Assembly: GCF_003595175.1 (NCBI RefSeq)
Contig: NZ_CP032419.1
Coordinates: 372,001 to 436,000 of the forward strand
Length of the DNA stretch: 64,000 nt
Direction of reading: 5' to 3'
From: Pseudomonas cavernae
GTDB taxonomy: Bacteria > Pseudomonadota > Gammaproteobacteria > Pseudomonadales > Pseudomonadaceae
Part shown: piece after piece, positions 37,588 to 47,446 of the stretch
Position numbering within the stretch: position 1 is the first letter of the stretch
Layout of the letters: every line of letters starts with the position of its first letter
The notes under the pieces: generated by a model
Databases searched by the model: none
What the model saw: the letters and a program-made list of their open reading frames with translations, nothing else
Told to the model about the DNA's origin: nothing
Position numbers and translations under genes: made by a program

Positions 37588-37904
37588 CACTTGCCTCACT
37601 CTGCTCAATAACCACTTCAACCGCTTCGGATCGGGCTTCTGCCGTCTTGTAGTCCGAGGCGCGGCATACTACATGAAGATCTCGGGAAAATCAGTGGGCA
37701 CGCGTCGCGCTGCGACCGGAATGTGCCTTTTGGTCACACTGAGGACAGTAATGTTCGCAAATAATGTGTGAATTGTTCCAGATAAATCTTAAAACAGTAC
37801 ACGATTATTTATTTCGCTGGCCTGTGGCAGGGCGTCGCAGGTTTGCTCGGATGTAGGCGTGCACCGCTGCCTATACTCCAGCGACCTGACTTGGAGCCCT
37901 GTCC
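37588..37904. other. Gap between glcB and the GNAT gene
   Basis: 317 bp. No gene or repeat seen. 37740-37815 is AT-rich and probably holds the promoters of the two divergent genes. Confidence 0.4.
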
Positions 37905-38357
37905 ATGCCCGTGTATCGCGCGACTGCCAGTGATCTCGACGAACTGGCCGAGCTGTTCGGCGCCTACCTGCAGTTCTACCAGGTAGCGCAACCGCTGCCG
38001 TCGATTGCCACCTTCCTGGGCGCGCGCCTGCAACGCGAGGATTCGGTGCTGTTTATCGCCCGCGCGGACGAGGGCCAGGCCCTGGGCTTCGTCCAGCTCT
38101 ATCCGTTCTTCTCCTCGCTGGCGCTGCAACCGGCCTGGCTGCTCAGCGACCTCTATGTAGTGCCGGCGGCCCGCCGCCAGGGCATCGGCGAAATGCTGAT
38201 GGGCGCCGCCCGCGCCCATGCCGAGGCCACCGGTGCCTGTGGCTTGCAACTGGAAACGGCGAAGACCAATCTGGCCGGACAGGCACTCTACGAGCGCCTA
38301 GGCTATGTAAGGGATGAGGTTTTCTACACCTACTGGCTGAGCCTGACGCCGCGCTGA
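37905..38357 (+). CDS. GNAT family N-acetyltransferase
   Basis: 150 residues, a single GNAT domain. The acetyl-CoA-binding segment LYVVPAARRQGIGEMLM (Q/R-x-x-G-x-G/A motif) and the late NLAGQALYERLGY motif are present. Acceptor substrate unknown. A weak ribosome site precedes ATG 37905. The gene is followed 35 nt later by the GcvR-like gene, so they may be co-transcribed. Confidence 0.9.
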   Translation: MPVYRATASDLDELAELFGAYLQFYQVAQPLPSIATFLGARLQREDSVLFIARADEGQALGFVQLYPFFSSLALQPAWLLSDLYVVPAARRQGIGEMLMGAARAHAEATGACGLQLETAKTNLAGQALYERLGYVRDEVFYTYWLSLTPR

Positions 38358-38392
38358 GCGCGCCGACGGGGCGGCATGAAGAGGAGTCGCGC

Positions 38393-38911
38393 GTGAATCA
38401 TCTAGTTCTCACGGTCATCGCCCAGGATCAGCCCGGCCTGGTGGAGCGCATCGCCAAGTGCATCGCCGAGCACGGCGGCAACTGGCTGGAGAGCCGCATG
38501 GCGCGGATGGCCGGGCAGTTCGCCGGGATTCTCAAGATCAGCGTGCCGGCCGAGGCCTACGACGAACTGGTCGATGCCCTGCAAGCCCTGCAGGGGGAGG
38601 GCATCCGCGTGTTGCTGGCGGAAAGCGGCATCGAGCCGTCCTGCACCTGGAAGCCGATCCATCTCGACCTGGTCGGCAACGACCGCCCCGGCATCGTCCG
38701 CGACATCACCCGCCTGCTCAGCGAGCACGGCATCAACATCGAGAGCCTGGTCACCGAGGTGCTGCCGGCGCCGATGAGCAGCGAGCCGCTGTTTCATGCC
38801 GAGGCGATATTGGCGGTGCCGCTGACCCTGTCGCTGGAGCTGCTGCAAACCCGCCTGGAAACCCTGGCCGACGATCTGATGGTGGAGCTCAACCTGCGCC
38901 CCGAGGTGTGA
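38393..38911 (+). CDS. ACT-domain protein, GcvR-like glycine cleavage repressor family
   Basis: 172 residues with two ACT domains (VLTVIAQDQPGLVERIAKCI and LDLVGNDRPGIVRDITRLL). This matches the GcvR family, where the E. coli protein binds GcvA and represses the glycine cleavage operon. The start is GTG at 38393 after GAGGAG. No gcv gene is near, so the regulatory target is inferred only from the family. Confidence 0.85.
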   Translation: MNHLVLTVIAQDQPGLVERIAKCIAEHGGNWLESRMARMAGQFAGILKISVPAEAYDELVDALQALQGEGIRVLLAESGIEPSCTWKPIHLDLVGNDRPGIVRDITRLLSEHGINIESLVTEVLPAPMSSEPLFHAEAILAVPLTLSLELLQTRLETLADDLMVELNLRPEV

Positions 38912-38921
38912 AAGACGGGGT

Positions 38922-40448
38922 TTAGCGTGCGCGCCGGGCAAAGCTGCTCACGGCGCGCTCGATGCATTGCACGGTCTTGGCAAATGCCTGCAGCTGGCTG
39001 TCGCCGAGCGGCTGGCCGAGCCGGTCCGCCACCACCAGCATGACCACCCGGCCGTTGCTGGCCAGCGAGCGCAGCAGCAGGTGTTCGCTGGGGAACAGCG
39101 CTTTCAGCGCGCCGGGCAGCAGCGCGGAATACTGCGCCAGATTGGCCGGCGAGAGACGCAGCTGTCCGGGTTGGGCGAGCAGGCGGCGCAGCACCTGGCT
39201 GTGATTCGGCTCCAGTTCCAGGCCTTTGGCCTCGGCCGCCAGTCCGGCGCTCTGCTGGGCGCGCAGGCGGCTGTGGCTGCGATCGGCGAGCAGCAGCATG
39301 ACGCGCGGCAGGCCGCAGTGCTGCAGGGCATCGCGGGCGCAGGCGGTCAATTGCCCGACATTGAGGAACGGGCTGGGCTCGCACAGCAGTTCGGCGCAGG
39401 CCTGGCGCCAGTCGCTCAGGTCGGCGGCAGGCGTTACGGCGGCGGCTGGGGCGGGCAGCGGCTGCCAATGGCTCGCCGTCCAGGGCCATAGCAGCGCTTC
39501 GGCCGGCTGCCAGGGCGCCGCGCTACTAGGCTGGCGCGCGCTGGTTACCGCCTGCTGGTGCACCAGTTGCTGGATGTCGCCCAGCGGCAGCTGCAGGTAC
39601 AGGGCGCTCAGGCGCTGCCAGCGCAGGCTGTGGTTGCCGCCCCAACTGGCGTGGGCGGACAGCGCCAGGCTGTTGGCCAGCAGCACGGTGTTGGCCGGCT
39701 GGGTCAGCCAGCGGCGCAGTGCCGGGTCGGCGTCCAGGCGCTGTTGTTGCTGCAGCGGGTGTTCGTGGTCGTGGGCGATCTGCAGGGCCTTGACCAGCAG
39801 GCGGCGATCGCTGAGCAGCAAGCGGTAGCCGTGCGCGATCCACTCCGGCAGGCGCCAGTGTTCGGCGAGTTGCAGGCCGAGTTGCAGCAGCGGCAGGCCG
39901 AACAGCTCGAACTCGACCTTGGTCGCCGGCTCGCCGGCGACCAGCACGCGTTGCTCCCAGGCCTCGAACAGCTGCGGCTGGGTCATGGCCAGCGGCCACA
40001 GCGGGGCGAGAAACAGCAGGCTGGTGCAGTGCAGCTCCTGCCACAGGCGCGCCAGCCGCGCGCCGAACAGCCCACTGGCCTGCTGTGCGGCATGCTGGCT
40101 GATCTGCAGCAGCTGGCGCAGGGCTTTGGGAATATCCGTTTCGGCTAGCGCCGGCAGCTGATTGAGCAGCTCCTCGCTGCGCTGCAGGCCCAGACGGTTG
40201 AGCGCAACCTCCAGGCTCTCGGCCGGCTGGCCGAGGCTGCCGACGTGGCGATTGGCCTCGCGCAGCAGGTGCAGGGCTGCGCCTGGGCAGCCCTGCAGCA
40301 GTTCGGCGAGCTCGCGCAGCGACCGCCGGCTGTCGCGCAGGGCGCGGCGCAGTTGCTCGTGTTGCTCGGCGGGCACCGGCAAACGCAGCGTTTCCAGCTG
40401 CTGGCGCCAGGCGTCGAAGGTGCGAGGTAAAGGCTTGGGCGTCGGCAT
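38922..40448 (-). CDS. HDOD domain protein with C-terminal GAF-like region
   Basis: 508 residues. An N-terminal HDOD-type helical domain (about 20-280, including LHLLREANRHVGSLGQPAESLEVALNRLG region) is followed by a Pro/Ala-rich linker and a C-terminal part (about 345-500) of GAF-like character (PRVMLLLADRSHSRLRAQ, VVMLVVADRLGQPLG). The gene lies divergent from motA. HDOD proteins are non-catalytic signalling proteins; proximity to the stator genes hints at motility control, unproven. Very rich in Leu and Gln. Confidence 0.75.
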   Translation of the reverse strand: MPTPKPLPRTFDAWRQQLETLRLPVPAEQHEQLRRALRDSRRSLRELAELLQGCPGAALHLLREANRHVGSLGQPAESLEVALNRLGLQRSEELLNQLPALAETDIPKALRQLLQISQHAAQQASGLFGARLARLWQELHCTSLLFLAPLWPLAMTQPQLFEAWEQRVLVAGEPATKVEFELFGLPLLQLGLQLAEHWRLPEWIAHGYRLLLSDRRLLVKALQIAHDHEHPLQQQQRLDADPALRRWLTQPANTVLLANSLALSAHASWGGNHSLRWQRLSALYLQLPLGDIQQLVHQQAVTSARQPSSAAPWQPAEALLWPWTASHWQPLPAPAAAVTPAADLSDWRQACAELLCEPSPFLNVGQLTACARDALQHCGLPRVMLLLADRSHSRLRAQQSAGLAAEAKGLELEPNHSQVLRRLLAQPGQLRLSPANLAQYSALLPGALKALFPSEHLLLRSLASNGRVVMLVVADRLGQPLGDSQLQAFAKTVQCIERAVSSFARRAR

Positions 40449-40563
40449 GCGGGAGCACTAAAGTGGATTTTCGTGTGGTCGGCCTATAGTCTGGCGCAAA
40501 TCTTCCGATAAATAGAAGGGCGGCAGTCTTCAGCCCTCTACCTTCGATGCAAGTAGTTCCCTT

Positions 40564-41415
40564 ATGGCAAAAATCATCGGCATCATCGTCGTATTCGCCA
40601 GCGTGCTCGGCGGATACCTCCTTTCCCATGGCCAGCTCGCCGCGCTGATCCAGCCCTTCGAGGTGCTGATCATCGGCGGCGCGGCGTTCGGCGCCTTCCT
40701 CCAGGCCAACCCGGGCAGCACCACCATGCACGTGGTGAAGAAGTCGCTGAAGCTGTTCAGCTCGCGCTTCACCCACACCTTCTACCTGGAAGTGCTGCGC
40801 CTGCTCTACGAGATTCTCAACAAGAGCCGCCGCGAAGGCATGATGGCCATCGAGGCGGATGTCGAAGACCCGGGTGCCAGCCCGATTTTCAGCAAATATC
40901 CGGCGGTGCTGCAGGATGAGCGGATGACCGCCTATGTCTGCGATTACCTGCGCATCATGTCCTCCGGCAACATGGCGCCGCATGAACTGGAGGGCCTGTT
41001 CGATATGGAATTGGCCAGCCTCAAGGAGCATCTGGAGCATCCCTCCCATGCCGTGACCAAGGTCGCCGATGCCCTGCCGGGCTTCGGCATCGTCGCCGCG
41101 GTGCTGGGCATCGTGGTGACCATGGCCATGCTCGGCGAGGCGGAGCAGGCGGCGCTGGGCCAGCATGTCGGCGCAGCGCTGGTCGGTACCTTCTTGGGGA
41201 TCCTCGCCGCCTACGGCTTCTTCGGACCGTTGGCCGGCGCCCTGGAGCACGATGCCAAGGAAGAGCTGAATGTCTACGAGGCGATCAAGGCCTGCCTGGT
41301 CGCTTCCGCCTCGGGAATGCCGCCGAGCATGGCGGTGGAGTTCGGCCGCAAGGTGTTGTTCCCGGCCCACCGCCCGAGCTTTATCGAGCTCGAGCAGGCC
41401 ATGCGCGGCAACTGA
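40564..41415 (+). CDS. motA: Flagellar motor stator protein MotA
   Basis: 283 residues. Four membrane segments (N-terminal pair about 5-50, second pair about 170-225) with a large cytoplasmic loop containing charged residues that contact FliG. The PGFGIVAAVLGIVVTMAM segment (from about residue 177) with conserved Pro residues is diagnostic. Forms the proton channel with MotB, encoded 10 nt downstream. The ribosome site is weak. Confidence 0.97.
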   Translation: MAKIIGIIVVFASVLGGYLLSHGQLAALIQPFEVLIIGGAAFGAFLQANPGSTTMHVVKKSLKLFSSRFTHTFYLEVLRLLYEILNKSRREGMMAIEADVEDPGASPIFSKYPAVLQDERMTAYVCDYLRIMSSGNMAPHELEGLFDMELASLKEHLEHPSHAVTKVADALPGFGIVAAVLGIVVTMAMLGEAEQAALGQHVGAALVGTFLGILAAYGFFGPLAGALEHDAKEELNVYEAIKACLVASASGMPPSMAVEFGRKVLFPAHRPSFIELEQAMRGN

Positions 41416-41425
41416 CGGCTAAGCG

Positions 41426-42439
41426 ATGGATAACAACCAGCCCATCATCGTCAAGCGCGTCAAGCGCTATGCCGCCGGCCACCACGGCGGCTCCTGGAAG
41501 ATCGCCTTCGCCGACTTCGCCACGGCGATGATGGCGTTCTTCCTGGTGCTGTGGCTGATGTCCTCGGCCACGCCGGAGCAGAAGAAGGCGATTTCCGGCT
41601 ATTTCCAGGACCCGGTGGGCTTCACCGAAAGCGCCAGCCCCTATGTCATCGACCTCGGCGGCACGCCGACGCCGGCGCCGGAGAAGACCCTCAACCCGGA
41701 AATCCAGACCATCCCGGACGACCAGGACAAGAGCAAGACCGACCCGAGCCAGGCCGAGGAGATCGCCGACCGCCTCGAGCGGGAGCGCCTCGAGCTGCTG
41801 CTCCAGGAGCTGCAGAACAAGGTCGACGAGAACCCGCAGCTGCAGCGCTTCAAGGATCAGATCCTGTTCGAGATCACCCAGGACGGCCTGCGCATCCAGA
41901 TCATGGACGCCGAGAACCGGCCGATGTTCGACCTCGGCAGCGCGCGCCTGCAGCCGTATTTTGAGGACATCCTGCTGGCCATGGCCGACACCATCAAGGC
42001 GGTGCCGAACAAGATCAGCGTCAGCGGCCATACCGACGCCAAGCCGTTCGCCGGTGCCGGCGGGTTCGGCAACTGGGAGCTGTCCGCCAGCCGCGCCAAC
42101 GCCGCGCGCCGGGCGCTGGTGGCCGGCGGTTATCTGGATGAACAGGTGGCGCGGGTGGTCGGCTATGCCTCGTCGTCGCTGTTCGACCGCGAGGATCCGT
42201 TCAACCCGGTGAACCGCCGCATCGACATCATCGTCCTGACCAAGAAGGCCCAGCGCGCCATCGAGGGCGAGCAGGAGGCCAAGCCGGAACCGCCGGCGGC
42301 GCCTGAGACGGCTCCGCCCGCTGCCCCGGCTGCGGTCACGCCAGCGGCCGCCGCCACGCAGACGCCGACGCCGCCGGGCGATAAGCGCAACATTTTCGAC
42401 GCCGGCGGGCTCAAGCTCGACGAGCCGCGCGACCAGTAA
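41426..42439 (+). CDS. motB: Flagellar motor stator protein MotB
   Basis: 337 residues. A single N-terminal membrane helix carries the proton-binding Asp30 (FADFATAMMAFFLVLWLM). A plug/linker region follows, then an OmpA-like peptidoglycan-binding domain (about 160-280, VSGHTDAKPFAG and NRRIDIIVL). The tail is Pro/Ala-rich. Anchors the MotA ring to the cell wall. Followed by a strong terminator. Confidence 0.97.
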   Translation: MDNNQPIIVKRVKRYAAGHHGGSWKIAFADFATAMMAFFLVLWLMSSATPEQKKAISGYFQDPVGFTESASPYVIDLGGTPTPAPEKTLNPEIQTIPDDQDKSKTDPSQAEEIADRLERERLELLLQELQNKVDENPQLQRFKDQILFEITQDGLRIQIMDAENRPMFDLGSARLQPYFEDILLAMADTIKAVPNKISVSGHTDAKPFAGAGGFGNWELSASRANAARRALVAGGYLDEQVARVVGYASSSLFDREDPFNPVNRRIDIIVLTKKAQRAIEGEQEAKPEPPAAPETAPPAAPAAVTPAAAATQTPTPPGDKRNIFDAGGLKLDEPRDQ

Positions 42440-42457
42440 GCGCCGGCCTGGAAAGCG

Positions 42458-42486
42458 AAAGACCGCGGCCAGCCGCGGTCTTTTTG
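42458..42486 (+). terminator. Rho-independent terminator of motAB
   Basis: AAAGACCGCGGC-CA-GCCGCGGTCTTTTT, about 20 nt after the motB stop. It also separates motB from the convergent rsgA. Confidence 0.9.
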
Positions 42487-42502
42487 TCTGCGCCAGGCGA
42501 GC

Positions 42503-43534
42503 CTAGTAAGTGGTTTCCGGCAGGCTGGCGAGGATATGCCGGTAGCTGGCCATCCGCTGCGGCTGGATGCGCCCGTCCTCGATGGCCTGCAGCAGTGCGC
42601 AGCCGGGCTCGCGGTCGTGCTTGCAGTCGCGGAAGCGGCAGTGGCCGAGCAGCTCGCGGAACTCGATGAAGCCGGCCTCGATATCGTCGCGGCTGACATG
42701 CACCAGGCCGAACTCGCGGATGCCGGGCGAGTCGATCAGGTCGCCGCCGCCGGGGAAGTGGAACAGCCGCGCCGTGGTGGTGGTGTGCATGCCCTTGCCG
42801 GTCAGCTCCGACAGCGGCCCGACGCGGGTGTCGACCGCCGGCAGCAGGCTGTTGACCAGCGACGACTTGCCCACCCCGGACTGGCCGACGAACACGCTGA
42901 CATGGCCGTCGAGCAGGCGCTGTAGCCCCTCCATGCCGCCGCCCTGGTGGGCGGAAACCTCCAGCAGCGGATAGCCGAGCTGGCGATAGGTGCCGAGCAG
43001 GGCATCCAGCGCGGCGCTGTTGTGCTCGTCGATCAGGTCGGCCTTGTTCAGCAGCAGCAGCGGATGGATGCCGGCGTGCTCGGCGGCCACCAGGTAGCGG
43101 TCGATCAGGTTGGCGTGCGGCTCCGGCAGCGGGGCGAAGACGATGACGATCAGATCGACGTTGGCCGCCACCGGTTTCAGCAGGCCGCGGTTGTCCGGGC
43201 GACACAGCTCGCTGCGCCGTGGCTGCTGGGCGACGATCACGCCGCTGCCCTGGTTGCCGGCGCGCCAGACCACGCGGTCGCCGGTGACCAGGGCCGGTAG
43301 GTTGGCGCGCAGGTGGCAGCGGAACACCTGGCCGGCCAGTTCGCCGGCTTCGGCTTCCACCTCGACCTGGACGCCGAAGTGGGCGATCACCAGGCCGAAC
43401 TGCTCGGGACCGAGGTCGCCGCCTTCCAGTTCCTCCAGGGCATGCGATTCGCGTTTGGCGGCGCGGGCGGCGCGCTCGCCCTGAATCTTCTCGATGCGCC
43501 AGTTCTGGCGACGGTTGAGCTGGCGTTTGGCCAT
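42503..43534 (-). CDS. rsgA: Small ribosomal subunit biogenesis GTPase RsgA
   Basis: 343 residues. An OB-fold domain (about 60-130) precedes a circularly permuted GTPase (NKADL G4 before [13 protein letters not shown]1, then the DSPG G3 motif), and a C-terminal zinc knuckle ([14 protein letters not shown]). It binds and matures the 30S subunit late in assembly. The N-terminus is basic. A GGA site precedes ATG 43534. Divergent from orn. Confidence 0.96.
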   Translation of the reverse strand: MAKRQLNRRQNWRIEKIQGERAARAAKRESHALEELEGGDLGPEQFGLVIAHFGVQVEVEAEAGELAGQVFRCHLRANLPALVTGDRVVWRAGNQGSGVIVAQQPRRSELCRPDNRGLLKPVAANVDLIVIVFAPLPEPHANLIDRYLVAAEHAGIHPLLLLNKADLIDEHNSAALDALLGTYRQLGYPLLEVSAHQGGGMEGLQRLLDGHVSVFVGQSGVGKSSLVNSLLPAVDTRVGPLSELTGKGMHTTTTARLFHFPGGGDLIDSPGIREFGLVHVSRDDIEAGFIEFRELLGHCRFRDCKHDREPGCALLQAIEDGRIQPQRMASYRHILASLPETTY

Positions 43535-43655
43535 GGGGGTTCCGAATGGGGGGTGGGTAAAAACGGCAGCGAGTTTAGCACGCGCGCCCGCCGAGCCCGC
43601 GTGCCGGTCATGCTGGGCTGGGCTAAACTGCGCGCCTTAGCCGAGGAGTTCGAGC

Positions 43656-44198
43656 ATGCAAAACCCGCAGAATTTGATCTGGATCGATCTGGAGATGACC
43701 GGTCTGGACCCGGACCAAGACGTCATCATCGAGATGGCCACCATAGTCACCGACAGCGACCTCAACATCCTCGCCGAGGGGCCGGTGATCGCCGTGCACC
43801 AGAGCGACGAGGCGCTCGCCGGCATGGACGAGTGGAACACCCGCACCCACGGCCAGAGCGGCCTGACCCAGCGCGTGCGCGAGAGCAAGATCGACGCGGC
43901 CGCCGCCGAGGCGCAGACCATCGCCTTCCTCGAGCAGTGGGTACCGAAGGGCGCGTCGCCGATCTGCGGCAACAGCATCGGCCAGGACCGCCGTTTCCTG
44001 TATCGCTACATGCCGGACCTGGAGGCCTTCTTCCATTACCGCTACCTGGACGTCTCGACCCTGAAGATCCTCGCCGGCCTATGGGCGCCGCAGGTCCGCG
44101 ACAGCTTCCAGAAGAAGGGCACGCACCAGGCGCTGGACGATATCCGCGAGTCCATCGCCGAGTTGCAGCACTACCGCGAGCACTTCCTCAAGGTGTGA
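43656..44198 (+). CDS. orn: Oligoribonuclease
   Basis: 180 residues. DEDDh exonuclease with Asp11 and Glu13 (IDLEMTGLD), Asp111, His157 and Asp162 (THQALDD). It degrades 2-5 nt RNAs, including pGpG from c-di-GMP turnover. GAGGAG precedes the ATG. Essential in many Pseudomonas. The neighbouring rsgA divergent and queG convergent genes are the usual order. Confidence 0.98.
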   Translation: MQNPQNLIWIDLEMTGLDPDQDVIIEMATIVTDSDLNILAEGPVIAVHQSDEALAGMDEWNTRTHGQSGLTQRVRESKIDAAAAEAQTIAFLEQWVPKGASPICGNSIGQDRRFLYRYMPDLEAFFHYRYLDVSTLKILAGLWAPQVRDSFQKKGTHQALDDIRESIAELQHYREHFLKV

Positions 44199-44210
44199 TT
44201 CCGCGGCTTT

Positions 44211-44280
44211 GTAGGGTGGAAAACCGCGCAGCGTTTTCCACCGGCGCCGGGGTGGAGATAAGCGCGACATCCCGCCTATA
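44211..44280. repeat. Intergenic palindromic repeat, GGAAAACC subtype (degenerate right end)
   Basis: GTAGGGTGGAAAACCGCGCAGCG then TTTTCCACC, ending CATCCCGCCTATAA where CATCCACCCTAC would be expected. The right end overlaps the queG stop codon. Confidence 0.6.
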
Positions 44281-45340
44281 AGTGGCCGTGCCGCGCCAGC
44301 GCCCACTGCACATGCTCGCGCACCAGCGGCGAAGGATCGTCGCGGCGCGCCTGCAGCGCCTCGAGCACCGGAATGCTCGGCGGCGCGTTGCCCAGCCCCA
44401 CCGCCAGATTGCGCAGCCAGCGCTCGTAGCCGGCGCGGCGCAGCGGCGAGCCCTCGGTACGGCTGAGAAATTCTTCCTCGCTCCAGCGGAACAGTTCGGC
44501 CAGCTCGGCGTTGTCGAGGCCATGGCGCGGCTGGAAGTCGCCCTGCGCGGTCGGCCGGGCGAAGCGGTTCCACGGGCAGACGAGCTGGCAGTCGTCGCAA
44601 CCGAACACGCGGTTGCCGATCAGCGCGCGCAGTTCGACCGGGATCGAGCCCTTCAGCTCGATGGTCAGGTAGGAGATGCAGCGCCGCGCATCCAGCACAT
44701 AGGGGCCGACGAAGGCGGCGGTCGGGCAGATGTCCAGGCACGCCGTGCAGCGCCCGCAATGCTCGCTGGCGTGCGGCGCATCCACCGGCAGCGGCAGGTC
44801 GACGAACAGCTCGCCGAGGAAGAAATAGCTGCCGGCTTTACGATTGAGCACCAGGGTGTTCTTGCCGATCCAACCCAGGCCGGCCTGCTCGGCGATGGCT
44901 TTTTCCAGCACCGGCGCGCTGTCGACGAAGGCGCGGTAGCCGAACGGGCCGATCTGCGCCTGGATGCGCTCGGCCAGTTGCTGCAGGCGCTTGCGGATCA
45001 GCTTGTGGTAGTCGCGACCGAGGGCGTAGCGCGACACGTAGGCCTTCTCCGGTTGGCCCAGGCGCTGGGCCATGCGCGTGTCGCCGGGCAGGTAGTCCAT
45101 GCGCAGCGAGACCACCCGCAGGGTGCCGGGCACCAGCTGCTCCGGGTGCGAGCGCTTGCTGCCGTGGGCGGCCATGTAGTCCATCTCGCCCTGATAGCCG
45201 GCGGCCAGCCAGCGCTGCAGGTGGGCCTCGTGCTCGGCCAGATCGAGGCCAGCGATGCCGACCTGCTGGAAACCCAGCTCGCGGCCCCAGTCCTTGATCG
45301 ACTGGGCGAGGGCGGCGAGATCGAGAGCGGTGGCGGACAT
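44276..45340 (-). CDS. queG: Epoxyqueuosine reductase
   Basis: 354 residues. A cobalamin-binding N-terminal region is followed by two 4Fe-4S cluster motifs (CGRCTACLDICPTAAF and the later GCDDCQLVCPWN), and a C-terminal HEAT-like repeat. It performs the last step of queuosine synthesis in tRNA. The start at 45340 (MSATALDLAALAQ) fits the family; the upstream in-frame ATG at 45415 overlaps the nnr promoter region. The stop TAG lies in the end of an intergenic repeat. Confidence 0.95.
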   Translation of the reverse strand: MSATALDLAALAQSIKDWGRELGFQQVGIAGLDLAEHEAHLQRWLAAGYQGEMDYMAAHGSKRSHPEQLVPGTLRVVSLRMDYLPGDTRMAQRLGQPEKAYVSRYALGRDYHKLIRKRLQQLAERIQAQIGPFGYRAFVDSAPVLEKAIAEQAGLGWIGKNTLVLNRKAGSYFFLGELFVDLPLPVDAPHASEHCGRCTACLDICPTAAFVGPYVLDARRCISYLTIELKGSIPVELRALIGNRVFGCDDCQLVCPWNRFARPTAQGDFQPRHGLDNAELAELFRWSEEEFLSRTEGSPLRRAGYERWLRNLAVGLGNAPPSIPVLEALQARRDDPSPLVREHVQWALARHGHL

Positions 45341-45457
45341 GCGCGGAAACCAGGGCGAGGGTGGGTATAATTCTGCCAGAACCCGCCCCGCCGCGCCGGC
45401 CTTCCAGCCCGGCACGCGACCGCAGGCGGCGTGGTTTCCCCCTTTTGGAGCCGATGC

Positions 45458-46957
45458 ATGCCGTCCATAGCCGACACTTTACCTCTGGCCCTGTACAGCG
45501 CCGCCCAGGTGCGCGACCTCGATGCGCGCCTGATCGCCGCCGGCACTCCCGGTTTCGAGCTGATGCAGCGCGCCGCCCATGCCGTCTGGCGTGCCCTGCG
45601 CCAGCGCTGGCCGGACGCCGGCGTGCTGACGGTGCTGACCGGGCACGGCAACAACGCCGGCGACGGCTACCTGATCGCCACTCTGGCCCAGCGCGCGGGC
45701 TGGCGGGTGCAGGTGCTGACGGTCGGCGAGCCGAACAGGCTCGGCGGTGACGCCGCGCGGGCCCATGCCGAGGCGCAGCAGGCCGGGGTGGCGCTGCAGC
45801 CCTGGAGCGAATGTGCGGCGTTGAGCGGGGTGCTGGTCGACGCCCTGCTCGGCACCGGCCTCAGCGGTGCGGTGCGCGAGCCCTACGCCCAGGCCATCCG
45901 GCTGATGAACGCCAGCGGCCTGCCGATCCTGGCGGTGGATATCCCGTCCGGGCTGTGCGCCGACACCGGCCGCGAGCTCGGCGTGGCGGTGCAAGCGAGC
46001 CTGACGGTGAGCTTTATCGGCCTCAAGCTCGGCCTGTTCACCGGGCAGGGGCCGGAACGCGTCGGCGAACTGCGTTTCGACGCGCTGCAGGCCGCCCCCG
46101 AGCTTGTCGCTCAGCAGCCGGCGCGTGCTCAGCGCCTGGCCGGCGATGGCCTGGCGCAGCTGGCGCCGCGCCCGCGCACGGCGCACAAGGGCCAGTTCGG
46201 CCATCTGCTGGTGATCGGTGGCGACCGCGGTTTCGGCGGCGCCGCGCTGCTCAGCGCGCAGAGTGCCCTGCGCGCCGGCGCCGGCCTGGTGTCGCTGGCG
46301 ACCCGCAGCGAGCATGTGCCGGCGGCGCTGGCCCGGCAGCCGGAGCTGATGTGCGTCGGCGTCGCCTCGACCTATCAGTTGCCGGAACTGGCCGCGCGCG
46401 CTGATGTCTTGGTGGTCGGCCCCGGCCTCGGTCAGGGCGCCTGGGGGCGCAGCCTGCTGTCGGTGGCGGCGGCGTGCGCCAGGCCGCAGGTGTGGGACGC
46501 TGATGCCCTCAATCTGCTGGCCGCCGGTCAGGTGGCAGCGCCGGCGCAGCTGATCCTCACCCCGCATCCCGGCGAGGCCGCGCGCCTGCTCGGCTGTTCG
46601 AGCGCCGAGGTGCAGGCCGACCGTGCCGCCGCCGCGCTGGCGTTGGCGAGTAAATATGCCGCGGTGGTGGTGCTCAAGGGCGCCGGCAGCCTGGTGGCGG
46701 CGCCCGACGGGCGGCTGGCGCTGTGCGACCGCGGTCATCCGGCGATGGCCGGCGCCGGCCTCGGTGACGTGCTCGCCGGGCTGATCGGCGCCCTGCTGGC
46801 CCAGGGCCTGCCGGCCTTCGAGGCGGCCGGGCTGGGCGTCTGGCTACATGCCCGTGCCGGTGAGGAGCTGGGCGCGCAGGGGCGCGGTTTGGCCGCCGGC
46901 GACCTGATTCCGCGTATCCGTCAACTGTTGGAGGAGCATTGTCCGTGTCTGAACTGA
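45458..46957 (+). CDS. nnr: Bifunctional NAD(P)H-hydrate epimerase / ADP-dependent dehydratase
   Basis: 499 residues. A YjeF_N epimerase domain (about 1-215, [13 protein letters not shown] and [11 protein letters not shown]) is followed by the ribokinase-like dehydratase domain (about 225-495, [42 protein letters not shown]). It repairs hydrated NAD(P)H. GGAG precedes ATG 45458. It overlaps the start of tsaE by 13 nt, giving translational coupling, as in E. coli. Confidence 0.95.
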   Translation: MPSIADTLPLALYSAAQVRDLDARLIAAGTPGFELMQRAAHAVWRALRQRWPDAGVLTVLTGHGNNAGDGYLIATLAQRAGWRVQVLTVGEPNRLGGDAARAHAEAQQAGVALQPWSECAALSGVLVDALLGTGLSGAVREPYAQAIRLMNASGLPILAVDIPSGLCADTGRELGVAVQASLTVSFIGLKLGLFTGQGPERVGELRFDALQAAPELVAQQPARAQRLAGDGLAQLAPRPRTAHKGQFGHLLVIGGDRGFGGAALLSAQSALRAGAGLVSLATRSEHVPAALARQPELMCVGVASTYQLPELAARADVLVVGPGLGQGAWGRSLLSVAAACARPQVWDADALNLLAAGQVAAPAQLILTPHPGEAARLLGCSSAEVQADRAAAALALASKYAAVVVLKGAGSLVAAPDGRLALCDRGHPAMAGAGLGDVLAGLIGALLAQGLPAFEAAGLGVWLHARAGEELGAQGRGLAAGDLIPRIRQLLEEHCPCLN

Positions 46958-47430
46958 TCCTGGCGGCCGCCGACGAAACGGCCATGCTCGAACTCGGCGC
47001 GGCTATCGCCGAGGCGACCGGCGGTCGGGGCGTCATCTATTTGCTCGGCGATTTGGGGGCGGGAAAAACCACCCTGTCGCGCGGCATCATCCGTGGCCTG
47101 GGTCATATCGGCGCGGTCAAGAGTCCGACCTTCACCCTGGTGGAGCCCTACGAACTCGGCGATCTGCGCGCCTTCCACTTCGATCTGTACCGTTTGGCCG
47201 ACCCCGAGGAGCTGGAATTTCTCGGCGTGCGCGACTATTTCGACGGCGATGCCTTGTGCCTGGTGGAATGGCCGCAGCGCGGTGCAGGCGTTTTGCCAAA
47301 GGCCGACCTGACCATTACCATTAGTCCCCATGGAGGCGGCCGTTCGCTGCATTTGGCGCCACATGGCCCGCGTGGTGAAGCCTGGTGCGCTGCCTTGGCT
47401 GCGGCAGTACAAAAACGGCAACATCAATAA
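46945..47430 (+). CDS. tsaE: tRNA threonylcarbamoyladenosine biosynthesis ATPase TsaE
   Basis: 161 residues. P-loop [13 protein letters not shown], then [21 protein letters not shown] and EWPQRG, all standard TsaE motifs. It acts with TsaB, TsaC and TsaD in t6A37 synthesis. GTG at 46945 lies 8 nt after GGAGGAG and is preferred to TTG at 46939, which is too close. Overlaps nnr and is followed by amiB. Confidence 0.95.
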   Translation: MSELILAAADETAMLELGAAIAEATGGRGVIYLLGDLGAGKTTLSRGIIRGLGHIGAVKSPTFTLVEPYELGDLRAFHFDLYRLADPEELEFLGVRDYFDGDALCLVEWPQRGAGVLPKADLTITISPHGGGRSLHLAPHGPRGEAWCAALAAAVQKRQHQ

Positions 47431-47446
47431 GAGAGTGGGGACGGAT

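Noticed and set aside
35449..37611. 720-codon open frame antisense to glcB
   Set aside because: It mirrors malate synthase codons and shows no domain, signal peptide or ribosome site.
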